Below, in pieces: positions 50,765 to 58,714 of a DNA stretch of 64,000 nt. The DNA is from Actinomyces wuliandei (GTDB lineage: Bacteria; Actinomycetota; Actinomycetes; Actinomycetales; Actinomycetaceae). The notes under the pieces are model-generated. The model saw only the letters and a program-made list of their open reading frames with translations, did no database searches and was not told where the DNA came from. How positions within the stretch are numbered: position 1 is the stretch's first letter; every line of letters begins with the position of its first letter. The position numbers and the translations under genes were made by a program. The stretch spans positions 1,426,001 through 1,490,000 of the forward strand of contig NZ_CP025227.1 of NCBI RefSeq assembly GCF_004010955.1, read 5' to 3'.

Positions 50765-51028
50765 ATGAAGAGCTTTGAGGACCTGTTTGCCGAGCTGGAG
50801 CACAAGGCTGCCACCCGCCCCGAGGGCTCGGGCACGGTGGAGGAGCTGGACCGCGGCGTGCACTTCATCGGCAAGAAGCTCGTCGAGGAGGCCGCTGAGA
50901 CCTGGATGGCCTGCGAGCACGAGACTGACGAGGCTGCCTGCGAGGAGATGAGCCAGCTCCTCTACCACCTCCAGGTCATGATGGTCGCCAAGGGCTACAC
51001 GCTCCAGGACGTCTACCGCTACCTGTGA
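50765..51028 (+). CDS. hisE: Phosphoribosyl-ATP pyrophosphatase
   Basis: This 87-residue all-helical MazG-like enzyme removes pyrophosphate from phosphoribosyl-ATP, the second step of histidine synthesis. The family segments are [20 protein letters not shown], then [18 protein letters not shown] with its metal-binding EE..E, and [18 protein letters not shown]. The length is that of a stand-alone HisE, not a HisIE fusion. A -10 box lies 7 nt before the ATG. hisG follows after 120 bases, a pairing usual in actinobacteria. Confidence 0.95.
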   Translation: MKSFEDLFAELEHKAATRPEGSGTVEELDRGVHFIGKKLVEEAAETWMACEHETDEAACEEMSQLLYHLQVMMVAKGYTLQDVYRYL

Positions 51029-51148
51029 CACCCCGCCCAGGTCCTACCGCCCCTCCCCGTCCTCTCCCACTTCCCGCTCCGCCCGTCGTGTCGGCGTCCC
51101 GACAGCCCGGCTGCCGCGCCCACGCCGTCCCAAGTAGTCAGGATCATT

Positions 51149-51994
51149 GTGCTGCGTATCGCTGTCCCCAACAAGGGCTCGTTGTCAGAGCCCGCCGTCA
51201 CCCTTCTCACCGAGGCCGGCTACCGCACCAGACGCTCCGGCCGCGAGCTGGTAGTCCTCGACGAGGCCAGCGAGGTCGAGCTGTTCTTCCTGCGTCCCAG
51301 GGACATCGCTGTCTACGTGGGTCAGGGGACCGTCCACGCCGGCATCACTGGACGCGACCTGCTCCTGGACTCCGGTGTGGACGCTGTGGAGCACCTGCCC
51401 CTGGGTTTCGCCCGCTCCACCTTCCGGTTCGCCGCACCTGCGGGAACGATGTCCACGCTGGCTGACGTCGCGGGAAAACGGGTCGCCACCTCCTACGACG
51501 TCCTGGTGAGCCAGTACCTGGAGTCCCAGGGCGTCCAGGCCCAGACCGTCCACCTGGACGGTGCCGTGGAGTCCTCGGTGTACCTGGGAGTCGCCGACCT
51601 CATCGCTGACGTCGTCGAGACCGGAACCACCCTGCGAGCCGCAGGCCTGGAGACGTTCGCGGACCCGATCCTCACCAGTGAGGCTGTGCTCATCACCACC
51701 CGGCAGCTCCAGGACGAGCCGGGGCTGGCCACGTTGGTACGGCGTCTCCAGGGAGTGCTCAGGGCGCGCACCTATGTCCTGGTGGACTACGACGTCCCTG
51801 CCGACAGGCTGGACCTGGCCGCGCAGATCACCCCGGGTATCGAGTCCCCCACCGTCTCACCGCTGCAGAACCCCGAGTGGGTCGCGGTGCGTGCCATGGT
51901 GCCACGCAAGGAGGCCAACCGTGTCATGGACGAGCTCTACGAGGTGGGCGCGCGCGCCATCCTGGTCTCCTCGCTCCTGGCCTGTCGGCTGTAA
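51149..51994 (+). CDS. hisG: ATP phosphoribosyltransferase, long form
   Basis: This 281-residue protein catalyses the first step of histidine synthesis, joining ATP and PRPP, and is normally feedback-inhibited by histidine. It starts [19 protein letters not shown], and has [21 protein letters not shown] near 50-70, [19 protein letters not shown] near 148-166, and the C-terminal regulatory domain (after about 210, [20 protein letters not shown]). The length fits the long, single-chain form. GTG 51149 lies just after a -10-like sequence (CAGGAT, 51139-51144) and no clear Shine-Dalgarno is present. It converges on the ribY-like gene, 19 bases away. Confidence 0.95.
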   Translation: MLRIAVPNKGSLSEPAVTLLTEAGYRTRRSGRELVVLDEASEVELFFLRPRDIAVYVGQGTVHAGITGRDLLLDSGVDAVEHLPLGFARSTFRFAAPAGTMSTLADVAGKRVATSYDVLVSQYLESQGVQAQTVHLDGAVESSVYLGVADLIADVVETGTTLRAAGLETFADPILTSEAVLITTRQLQDEPGLATLVRRLQGVLRARTYVLVDYDVPADRLDLAAQITPGIESPTVSPLQNPEWVAVRAMVPRKEANRVMDELYEVGARAILVSSLLACRL

Positions 51995-52013
51995 ACGCTA
52001 TCGTGCGTAGGCC

Positions 52014-53081
52014 TCAGTCCTGTACCAGGGGGTCACAGACGGATGCCACCTCGGTGGCGGTGGGTCCCAGCAGGTTGTGGGTCTCCAGGAAGCCCAGCAT
52101 CTGTGCCACGCTCTGGCTGGACAGCGCCCCTACCGGCGTGTCTGCTCCGGGACGGATCAGCTCTGCGGTGGCGACGGCGACCTCGCGGGCGTCAGCAGCA
52201 CGTGTGGGGTCGGCCAGGTCAGGCACGTAGTCCCTGGTCGCGGACACGGCGCCGTCAGGGTCGTCGACGAAGGCCTCCATACCCGCCACCGAGGCACCGA
52301 CCAGCCGGGTGAGCTCCTCCCTGCGCTCGTCAAGAACTGCACCCGTGGTCACCACAGACGCCCCGACAAGGGGGACCTCCTCAGCGACGGCCACCGTGCG
52401 TACCTCCGTCCCCGCCTGGGGGATCTGGACGGCCTCGTTGTTCGAGAAGCCAATGATGGCGTCTACCCGGCCGCCAGCCAGGGCAGCCTGCTGGGTGTAG
52501 CCGATCTCCGTGATGGTGACGTCATCCTCGCTGAGGCCAGCAGCGTCCAGGGCGACCTGGAGCGCGTACCAGCTCTCCCCGAATCGTCCCGGTATGCCGA
52601 TGCTCCTGCCCGCAAGGTCGGCAGGTGTGGCAACAGGGGAGTCCTCCGTCACGATGATGCAGGCAGGGTACACCTGGTAGAACCCGCCGACCACCACCAG
52701 GTCTGAGCCGTTGGACGCGGCGACGACAGCCTCGTCAGCACCCGCGACAACCACCTGCTCGCTGCCTGCGGTGAGCGCGTCAAAGAGCCCCTCGCTGGCA
52801 CCGTGGTGGCGCAGGCTCACACCGGGGTCATAGTGCCCGTCCGCCAGCGCCATGTAGAAGGGGGCGAACTGGATGCTGGGCGTGTAGGTCAGTCCGATCA
52901 CGAGGCTTCCCGCCCCGGGCGAGGCAGTAGCGCCCGCGCCGGGTCGGCTGGCCGTGTCGTCAGCACAGGAGGCGAGGGCCGCCGTTGCAGGCAGGAGGCT
53001 GGCAATACCGACCAGGCGGCGACGGGTGGTACGGTGACCGGTGATGGCGGGACTCGTACCGGGGGTCGTGTCGGGGGTCAT
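52014..53081 (-). CDS. ribY: NMT1/THI5-type ABC binding lipoprotein, probable riboflavin binder (RibY-like)
   Basis: This 355-residue lipoprotein has a signal peptide with a twin-arginine-like start (TTRRRLVGIASLLPATAALA) and lipobox Cys39. The NMT1/SsuA-type domain reads LTYTPSIQFAPFYMALADGHY near 64-84, AGADEAVVAASNGSDLVVVGGFYQVYP near 112-138, LAGRSIGIPGRFGESWYALQ, and GGRVDAIIGFSNNEAVQIP. Members bind thiamine precursors, sulfonates or riboflavin. The permease gene 88 bases upstream is headed by an FMN riboswitch, so riboflavin is the best guess (RibXY system). No ATPase gene follows: the next gene is the convergent hisG. Confidence 0.82.
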   Translation of the reverse strand: MTPDTTPGTSPAITGHRTTRRRLVGIASLLPATAALASCADDTASRPGAGATASPGAGSLVIGLTYTPSIQFAPFYMALADGHYDPGVSLRHHGASEGLFDALTAGSEQVVVAGADEAVVAASNGSDLVVVGGFYQVYPACIIVTEDSPVATPADLAGRSIGIPGRFGESWYALQVALDAAGLSEDDVTITEIGYTQQAALAGGRVDAIIGFSNNEAVQIPQAGTEVRTVAVAEEVPLVGASVVTTGAVLDERREELTRLVGASVAGMEAFVDDPDGAVSATRDYVPDLADPTRAADAREVAVATAELIRPGADTPVGALSSQSVAQMLGFLETHNLLGPTATEVASVCDPLVQD

Positions 53082-53169
53082 GCTGTCTTCTCCGGGTAGA
53101 TGGGTCCGTCAGGTGTGTGCACGCCTGCGCGCTGCCTCGTACGTGATGGCTTGCTGCGAGCCTCTCCTC

Positions 53170-54042
53170 TCACGTGGCACGGCGCCCGCGCAGCGCGCTG
53201 ACGGTGCGGCTGCGCCGCTCCAGCTCGTAGAGGAGCCAGTGGATTACCGAGGCCAGGGCGCACAGCAGGACGATCGTGGCGAACAGCCCCGTGGTGTCCA
53301 CCGCGTCGCGCTGGGAGGACAGCGCCATGCCCAGTCCCTGACCGCCCATGACCATCTCGCCGACCACCGCACCGGTCACCGACAGGGTGAACCCGGTGCG
53401 GAGACCCGACAGCACGGCTGGCAGCGCCATGGGCAGCTCGATGTAGACCACCATGGACAGCCCGTGAGCGCCGTCGAGCCGGGCTGCGTCAACCACGTCG
53501 GCGTCAAGGCCCCGCAGTCCCAGCAGGACGCTGACGGTGATGGGGAAGAAGACCATGAAGGCGCACAGAAGCACCACGGGGAGTGTCCCGTAGCCCACCC
53601 ACAGCACGAGCAGGGGTGCCAGCGCCACGACGGGGACAGCCTGGCTGGCCGCGACGTAGGGCAGGACCGCCCGGGAGAACAGGCTCCAGTGGTGCAGTCC
53701 CCAGGCCAGCGGCAGGGCACAGGCCGACGCGGCCAGACATCCCAGCAGGGCCTCGCGCAGCGTGACCCAGGCGTAGCCCAGGAGCCCGGCCTCACGCACG
53801 GACAGCCACAGACGCTGCGCCACCTCAGACGGGCCGGGCAGGAGCATCTGGGGCACCGTGCCGGAGGCCGTCGTGACGTACCAGGCCACAAGGATGGCAA
53901 GACCCAAGGCCAGGCTGGGCCACGGACCACGGGAGAATGGGCGTGCGTACCCTCCTCCGGGCTGAGGAGGGTCCACAGGCTCCGCACGACGTGCTGACGC
54001 CCTCGGCGCTGCTGGTGCTAGCAGCGTGGTCAGGGTGGCCAC
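53170..54042 (-). CDS. ribX: ABC permease, probable riboflavin importer subunit (RibX-like)
   Basis: This 290-residue binding-protein-dependent permease of the SsuC/ThiX type has about six membrane helices. The coupling-loop motif (EAA) is ADVVDAARLDGAHGLSMVVYIELPMALP near 175-200. The first 45 residues are a Pro/Arg-rich leader. GTG 54042 is chosen because GGAGGGAGGAAG lies just upstream (plus-strand about 54048-54059); a longer frame to 54183 runs into the riboswitch leader. It is transcribed behind the FMN riboswitch and followed by the binding lipoprotein gene. It needs an ATPase that is not encoded nearby. Confidence 0.85.
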   Translation of the reverse strand: MATLTTLLAPAAPRASARRAEPVDPPQPGGGYARPFSRGPWPSLALGLAILVAWYVTTASGTVPQMLLPGPSEVAQRLWLSVREAGLLGYAWVTLREALLGCLAASACALPLAWGLHHWSLFSRAVLPYVAASQAVPVVALAPLLVLWVGYGTLPVVLLCAFMVFFPITVSVLLGLRGLDADVVDAARLDGAHGLSMVVYIELPMALPAVLSGLRTGFTLSVTGAVVGEMVMGGQGLGMALSSQRDAVDTTGLFATIVLLCALASVIHWLLYELERRSRTVSALRGRRAT

Positions 54043-54113
54043 GGCTTCCTCCCTCCTGGCTCGTCCGGGGGCGGGCGCTCCCCGGGAGATGCTTCCGGGA
54101 AGAGGAAGGGGAT

Positions 54114-54133
54114 GGGGCACTGACCGGTGCCCC
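54114..54133 (-). other. Hairpin in the leader after the FMN riboswitch, possible expression platform
   Basis: GGGGCAC and GTGCCCC form a 7-bp stem with a 6-nt loop, about 75 bases after the aptamer, followed on the transcript by a pyrimidine-rich run. It could be the terminator arm. Confidence 0.4.
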
Positions 54134-54206
54134 AGGCCAGCTCGTGCGCACCGCAGACCTGCTGCTGTGCGCACTGAGACCACCGTGTGCGGGCTCGTCC
54201 GCGCCT

Positions 54207-54344
54207 CGTGCCTCCTCCCATCCGGACTCTTACCGTCGGTACCGGAGTTCCACCGGTTCAGCCAGGTGTACCGGCCCGCTCGGACCGGCTCCCGGGTCGC
54301 GGACTGTCACCGCCGACTCGGACTTTCACCGACCCCGGAGCACG
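54207..54344 (-). promoter_or_regulatory. FMN riboswitch (RFN element)
   Basis: The minus-strand RNA has the RFN hallmarks in order. P1 is CGTGCTCC paired to GGAGGCACG. It is followed by GGGGTCGGTGAAAGTCCG, then GGCGGTGACAGTCCGCGACC, a variable arm, GGTGGAACTCCGGTACCGAC and finally GGTAAGAGTCCGGATGGGAG. These match the conserved core that binds FMN. It would lower expression of the downstream ABC genes when FMN is plentiful. The 164-nt gap to the ribX start holds the presumed expression platform. Confidence 0.95.
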
Positions 54345-54568
54345 TGCTCGCACGGAGGTTATCCGACTGTGCGAGTCAGGACAAGCCGACGGCGCGGCAC
54401 GGACCGGTGCGGGAGCCAGGGGCGCAGGCCACCTTCACCCTCTCACGGGACCACGCACGGACTGAGAAGCACATCCGTGCCTCCAGGCGTGGGTCCTGAT
54501 TGTGATGGCCGTCCCGCCGTCCTGCGCTGTGAGAGCCCTCAAGGATGTGAGGGACCCCTGGGAAGCGC
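54345..54568. other. Region between the putP end and the riboswitch
   Basis: About 220 bases that must carry the promoter of the riboswitch transcript. No gene or clear terminator for putP was recognised. Confidence 0.5.
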
Positions 54569-56053
54569 TCACTCACGGACCGCAGCGACCGCCCTGTCGA
54601 ACTCGGCCTCCACCAAGGGCTCAGGCGTCCCTGCCCGCGACACGGCCCAGGCCACCACTAGGTTGCCGACGAACCCCGGGAGGATCTCATAGAGGTCGAA
54701 GACGCCACCAAGGCCTCCCGCCAGGTTGCCCCACACCCCGACAAGGACCGCACCGGTGACCATACCGGCCAGGGCTCCCCGGGAGGTCAGGCGCTTCCAG
54801 TACAGGCACAGCAGGACGGTGGGGCCGAAGGAGGCCCCGAAGCCCGCCCAGGCGAAGGCGACCAGGGACAGGATCGTGTCGCTGGGGGTCCACGCCATGA
54901 GCGCGGCGACCACGGCAACACCCAGGACAGAGACCCGTGAGGCAATGACCAGGTGGGAGGCGGAGGGCTGCGACCTGCGCACAGTGCGGTAGAGGTCCTC
55001 AATGAGCGCCGAGGAGGTCACCAGGAGCTGGGAGGAGATCGTGGACATGATCGCGGCGAGGATGGCAGCCAGCATGAAGCCGGCGACCAGGGGGTGGAAG
55101 AGCAGCTGGCCGAGAGTGATGAAGACCGTCTCCGGGTTGGCCAGCCGCTGGGTGTCATGCTGGTAGACGGCCACCCCCACCACGGCGGTACCGATGGCGC
55201 CCAGGACCGCGAACAGCATCCAGCTGATGCCGATGACGCCGCCGTGCAGCGCCTCCTGGGCGGAGCGTATAGCCATGAAGCGCACGATGATGTGGGGCTG
55301 GCCGAAGTAGCCCAGGCCCCAGGCCAGGGCTGAGACCACGCCGAGGACGGAGACGCTCGGACCCACCAGGGTCCAGTAGCCGGGGTCGACCCCGCGCACC
55401 GCCTCAAGAACAGCACCTGGGCCACCGACGTGGACGACACCCACCACGGGAACGGCGATGAGGGCTGAGACCATCATGAGCCCTTGGACCAGGTCCGTCC
55501 ACGACACGGCCAGGAACCCGCCTACCAGGGTGTACATCACCGTGATAGCCGCGACCAGCGTCATGCCCAGGCGGTAGTCCATCCCGAAGGAGGACTCGAA
55601 GAAGGTGCCTCCGGCCACCATCCCCGAGGAGACGTAGAAGGTGAAGAACACCAGGATGATGAGGCCCGAGGCCCAGCGCAGCAGGTGCCGGGAGTCGTGC
55701 AGCCGGTTGTCCAGGAAGCTGGGGACGGTGATGGCGTTGTCGGCGACCTCGGTGTAGGTCCGCAGGCGCGGCGCCACGAGGAGCCAGTTGGCCAGGGCGC
55801 CTGCGGTCAGGCCGACAGCAATCCACGCCTCGACCAGCCCCGACAGGTACAGCGCCCCGGGCAGGCCCATGAGCAGCCAGCCGGACATGTCTGAGGCCCC
55901 TGCTGACAGGGCAGCGACAAAGGGGTTGAGGCCGCGGCCGGCCAGCATGTAGTCGTCGATGTCGGTGGTGCGGGTGTAGGCCCACAGGCCGATCATAATC
56001 ATCCCGACGAAGTAGATGATCATCGCGATCGCTTCATAGGTCGTTGTGGTCAT
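54569..56053 (-). CDS. putP: Sodium/proline symporter
   Basis: This 494-residue solute:sodium symporter (SSS family) has about thirteen helices. PutP-specific stretches are DYMLAGRGLNPFVAALSAGASDMSGWLLMGLPG near 35-68 (with a Na+-site Ser/Asp region), FVSSGMVAGGTFFESSFGMDY-like segment near 140, AWGLGYFGQPHIIVRFMAIRS near 240, AGFMLAAILAAIMSTISSQLL near 320 and FAWAGFGASFGPTVL near 395. It imports proline with Na+ for osmotic or carbon use. ATG 56053 is preferred over GTG 56062 because GAGG lies 8 nt upstream of it. It stands alone between two other transport genes. Confidence 0.92.
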   Translation of the reverse strand: MTTTTYEAIAMIIYFVGMIMIGLWAYTRTTDIDDYMLAGRGLNPFVAALSAGASDMSGWLLMGLPGALYLSGLVEAWIAVGLTAGALANWLLVAPRLRTYTEVADNAITVPSFLDNRLHDSRHLLRWASGLIILVFFTFYVSSGMVAGGTFFESSFGMDYRLGMTLVAAITVMYTLVGGFLAVSWTDLVQGLMMVSALIAVPVVGVVHVGGPGAVLEAVRGVDPGYWTLVGPSVSVLGVVSALAWGLGYFGQPHIIVRFMAIRSAQEALHGGVIGISWMLFAVLGAIGTAVVGVAVYQHDTQRLANPETVFITLGQLLFHPLVAGFMLAAILAAIMSTISSQLLVTSSALIEDLYRTVRRSQPSASHLVIASRVSVLGVAVVAALMAWTPSDTILSLVAFAWAGFGASFGPTVLLCLYWKRLTSRGALAGMVTGAVLVGVWGNLAGGLGGVFDLYEILPGFVGNLVVAWAVSRAGTPEPLVEAEFDRAVAAVRE

Positions 56054-56237
56054 CGGTGGCACCTCGGGTCAGGGATGGGCGGAGGGGCGGCGCCGACAGT
56101 GGGGCCGCCCAAACCGGAGCCACACTACAGGCTGTTCCCGCCAGCGGTGTGACGAACGTGTGTGCGCGGGCCGGGCACGCGCGGGGACGGACCCGTACGT
56201 GCCGTGCCCAGACCTCGGTTCCGATCGCCTACGCGGC

Positions 56238-56270
56238 GCTGGCCCCAGGGAACGAGTCCCCAGGGCCAGC
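56238..56270 (-). terminator. Hairpin after the sugar porter gene
   Basis: Arms 56238-56251 and 56257-56270 form a 14-bp stem with two G-U pairs on the minus-strand transcript and a 5-nt loop, about 60 bases beyond the porter stop codon. Confidence 0.65.
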
Positions 56271-56332
56271 AGCGGTACAGCAGTGATGAGTGCAGCGGTG
56301 ATGATGAGACGCGCACCGGGCGTGGAGGCAGG

Positions 56333-57793
56333 CTAGTTCCTGCCTCGCTTGAACAGTTCGCCGCTCATGACGTCGGCCTCCAGCTGCTCCAGCGTGCGCC
56401 CCTTGGTCTCAGGAACGTAGATGAAGAAGAAGGTGAAGGCGATGGCGTTGAGGACGGCGAAGCCGAGGAAGGACATGGACAGTCCTATCGCAGAGATGAC
56501 ACTGGCGAAGACCAGACCGAGGAGAGAGTTGGTCATCCACAGGACAAACACCGACAGCCCCATACCGAAGGCCCGCATCTTCAGCGGGAAGATCTCCGAG
56601 AGCGTCACCCAGGTGGCCACGTTGAGGCACAGCTGCATGGAGCCGACAAAGAACACGATGAGGGCCAGCAGGACGAAGGGTCTGGCACCGCCTTCCGGCA
56701 GGAACCTGGCGGCGCTGGCAATGAGCACGTGCGAGACCGCGACCAGCCCGTAGCCCCACAGGAAGGTCTTGCGGCGGGAGAAGCGGTCCATCATCTGCAG
56801 GGCGACGATCGCGGCAATGACGGAAATGGTGGCCGGGGCTATATTGGCAATGAGTGCTGCCCCCGTACTGAACCCAGACTCTCTCAGCACTCTTTCACCG
56901 TAGTAGAGGATGGAGTTGATACCGGTGGTCTGCTGGAAGAAGCCGATACCACAGCCGATGAGGACGATGCGCACCAGGTTCCGGTTGGAGAAGATCTCCG
57001 AGATGCTCATGTTGACCCGGCTGGCCTCCTCCTTGCTCGCGGCCTGGATCTCGGCCAGCTCGGGCTTGGCCCGCCCCTCGGGCCGCAGGGAGTCCAGGAT
57101 CTCCAGCGCCTCCTCCTCGCGGCCCTTGTCCGCCAGCCAGCGGGGGGACTCGGGCAGGCGGGTGACACCCAGCAGCAGGAGGATGGCGGGAATGGCCGCC
57201 ATGGTGAACATGACGCGCCACACCCAGGGGTACTGCTCACCCCAGACGTTGCCGATGATGGCGTTCATGACGATGGCCAGGAGCTGGCCGGTCACGATCA
57301 TCATCTCGTTGCGCCCGGCCAAGGAGCCGCGGATCTCGTAGGGGGCGAGCTCGGCCAGGTAGACCGGAACCACCACGGAGGCGGAGCCCACAGCCAGTCC
57401 CAGGATGACGCGCCCGACGGCGAGCATCGGCAGGTTGACGGCGGTGACAACGACAGCCACGCCCACGATGAACAGGGCGGCCATGACGGTGATCGTCGTC
57501 TTGCGGCCGATCCTGTCGGAGATACGGCCGCCGGTGAGGGCGCCGACGGCACTGGCGAACAGCAGCGAGCTGACGGCGATGCCGACTTCGATTTCTGAGA
57601 GATTCAGCTGGCCTGGCTGTTCCATAAAACTCTGGGCGCCGTTCATGACGCTGGTGTCATACCCGAAGAGCAGGCCGCCCAGGGTGGCGATAAGGGCGAC
57701 GACGGTCAACCGGGCACGGTAGGGACCGGGTGTGAGCGGAGGCAGCTTGACAGCACCGCCCTGGGTGGCGGTGGTGGTGGGGCCATGCGACAC
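56333..57793 (-). CDS. MFS sugar porter (SP family)
   Basis: This 486-residue, twelve-helix transporter has SP-family signatures: GGLLFGYDTSVMNGAQ near 39-54, GGRISDRIGRKTTI near 89-102, LAELAPYEIRGSLAGRNEM near 145-163, LPESPRWLADKGR near 213-225, GFFQQTTGINSILYYG near 293-308 and the final PETKGRTLEQLEAD. QQTTGIN matches proton-coupled xylose, galactose and glucose importers, but the exact sugar is not decidable. A glucose permease delivering substrate for the kinase-Pgi route is plausible. It is preceded by an AT-richer region with the palindrome TGTCATGACA (57851-57860), which might be an operator. Confidence 0.92.
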   Translation of the reverse strand: MSHGPTTTATQGGAVKLPPLTPGPYRARLTVVALIATLGGLLFGYDTSVMNGAQSFMEQPGQLNLSEIEVGIAVSSLLFASAVGALTGGRISDRIGRKTTITVMAALFIVGVAVVVTAVNLPMLAVGRVILGLAVGSASVVVPVYLAELAPYEIRGSLAGRNEMMIVTGQLLAIVMNAIIGNVWGEQYPWVWRVMFTMAAIPAILLLLGVTRLPESPRWLADKGREEEALEILDSLRPEGRAKPELAEIQAASKEEASRVNMSISEIFSNRNLVRIVLIGCGIGFFQQTTGINSILYYGERVLRESGFSTGAALIANIAPATISVIAAIVALQMMDRFSRRKTFLWGYGLVAVSHVLIASAARFLPEGGARPFVLLALIVFFVGSMQLCLNVATWVTLSEIFPLKMRAFGMGLSVFVLWMTNSLLGLVFASVISAIGLSMSFLGFAVLNAIAFTFFFIYVPETKGRTLEQLEADVMSGELFKRGRN

Positions 57794-57850
57794 AGTGACT
57801 CCTTTGTCGGTTCGAAAGCGGGGCTAACGCTAGCACGGACGTTGACCAAA

Positions 57851-57860
57851 TGTCATGACA
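57851..57860. promoter_or_regulatory. Palindrome in the sugar porter promoter region
   Basis: TGTCATGACA is a perfect 10-bp palindrome 58 bases upstream of the porter start. Operator function is only a guess. Confidence 0.3.
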
Positions 57861-58000
57861 AGCCGTCTAAGTGATTCATGCCACTATCCTGTCCGGAGGC
57901 GTCCCGTTCGAGGAGGCTGCCGGGCACGGGCCGCCACCTGCCGCCCGCCTGACAGCCCGGCAGCTCTTGGGCCTGTCGCCGCTCTCAGCGGCGTCAGGGC

Positions 58001-58525
58001 CTACCCGACCGCCAGGACCACGGAGACGGCATAGCTGCCGTCATGGGACAACGACACCGGCCAGTGCTCAGGACGTGACCGACCTTCGCCCAGGCTGGCC
58101 TCCACCGCCTGCGCCAGCTCTCCCGACAGGCGCAGCCAGGGGCGCCCCCAGTGGTCTGTGGCAACCTCGACCTCCTGCCAGTCCAGCCGCTCGGGGGCTA
58201 TAACGGGCGCCGGTCCCCCGGAGACGCGGGCGCTGCGGTGGGCACCCAGGGCCAACGCCTGGCTCCAGGCCTTGACGAAGGCCTCCTTGGCCGCCCAGCG
58301 CGCCGCCAGGTGCTGGGCCTCCCCCTCGCCGCCCGCACCACGCGCCTCTGCTCTCCTGCGGGCCTCACGACGCTCGCGCGGGGTGAAGGCCCGCTCAGCG
58401 AAGGCGGTCCCCGGGGTGCTCATCTGCTCGGCGAGGCCGGGGACATGGACGAGGTCGACGCCGACGCCCAGGGCTTGCGTGCCAAGAGGAGCCTGGGGTG
58501 CTGCGGGCGGGCTGGGCTGAGTCAT
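58001..58525 (-). CDS. acpS: Holo-[acyl-carrier-protein] synthase for the type I FAS
   Basis: This 174-residue phosphopantetheinyl transferase attaches the pantetheine arm from CoA to the ACP domain of the fatty acid synthase. AcpS signatures are GVGVDLVHVPGLAEQM near 19-34 and FTPRERREARRRAEAR with AARWAAKEAFVKAWSQAL near 75-92. The C-terminal LSHDGSYAVSVVLA is also typical. ATG 58525 is chosen; the longer frame to 58687 runs through the terminator hairpin. It lies directly downstream of fas on the same strand, as in mycobacteria and corynebacteria, and the synthase lacks its own transferase domain. Confidence 0.92.
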   Translation of the reverse strand: MTQPSPPAAPQAPLGTQALGVGVDLVHVPGLAEQMSTPGTAFAERAFTPRERREARRRAEARGAGGEGEAQHLAARWAAKEAFVKAWSQALALGAHRSARVSGGPAPVIAPERLDWQEVEVATDHWGRPWLRLSGELAQAVEASLGEGRSRPEHWPVSLSHDGSYAVSVVLAVG

Positions 58526-58602
58526 AGGCAGCAGTGTGCCTCTGGGTGGCGCCCCAGTGCCGCCGCCCAGCCGGGTAGGAGGCGCACCTGGGGCCGGGAC
58601 AC

Positions 58603-58639
58603 CTGTGTGGCGGGTACCCCGCAGGTACCCGCCACACAG
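58603..58639 (-). terminator. Perfect 16-bp hairpin between fas and acpS
   Basis: Arms 58603-58618 and 58624-58639 are exactly complementary with a 5-nt loop. It lies 76 bases beyond the fas stop and 78 before the acpS start. It lacks a U-tract and may attenuate acpS. Confidence 0.75.
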
Positions 58640-58714
58640 ACAGTGCTGCCGCTTGGACTCATCCTGCCCAGAGGCAGGTGACCTCACGGGCTCCCAGACG
58701 AGTCCGCAGGCGGC

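Noticed and set aside
52014..54042. Annotation of the ABC pair as a thiamine-precursor importer under a TPP riboswitch
   Set aside because: The leader matches the FMN (RFN) consensus and not the TPP aptamer (no CTGAGA...ACCTGATCTGG-type core).
56162..57598. A 478-codon plus-strand frame opposite the sugar porter gene
   Set aside because: Low-complexity acidic/His-rich translation, antisense to a clear twelve-helix transporter.
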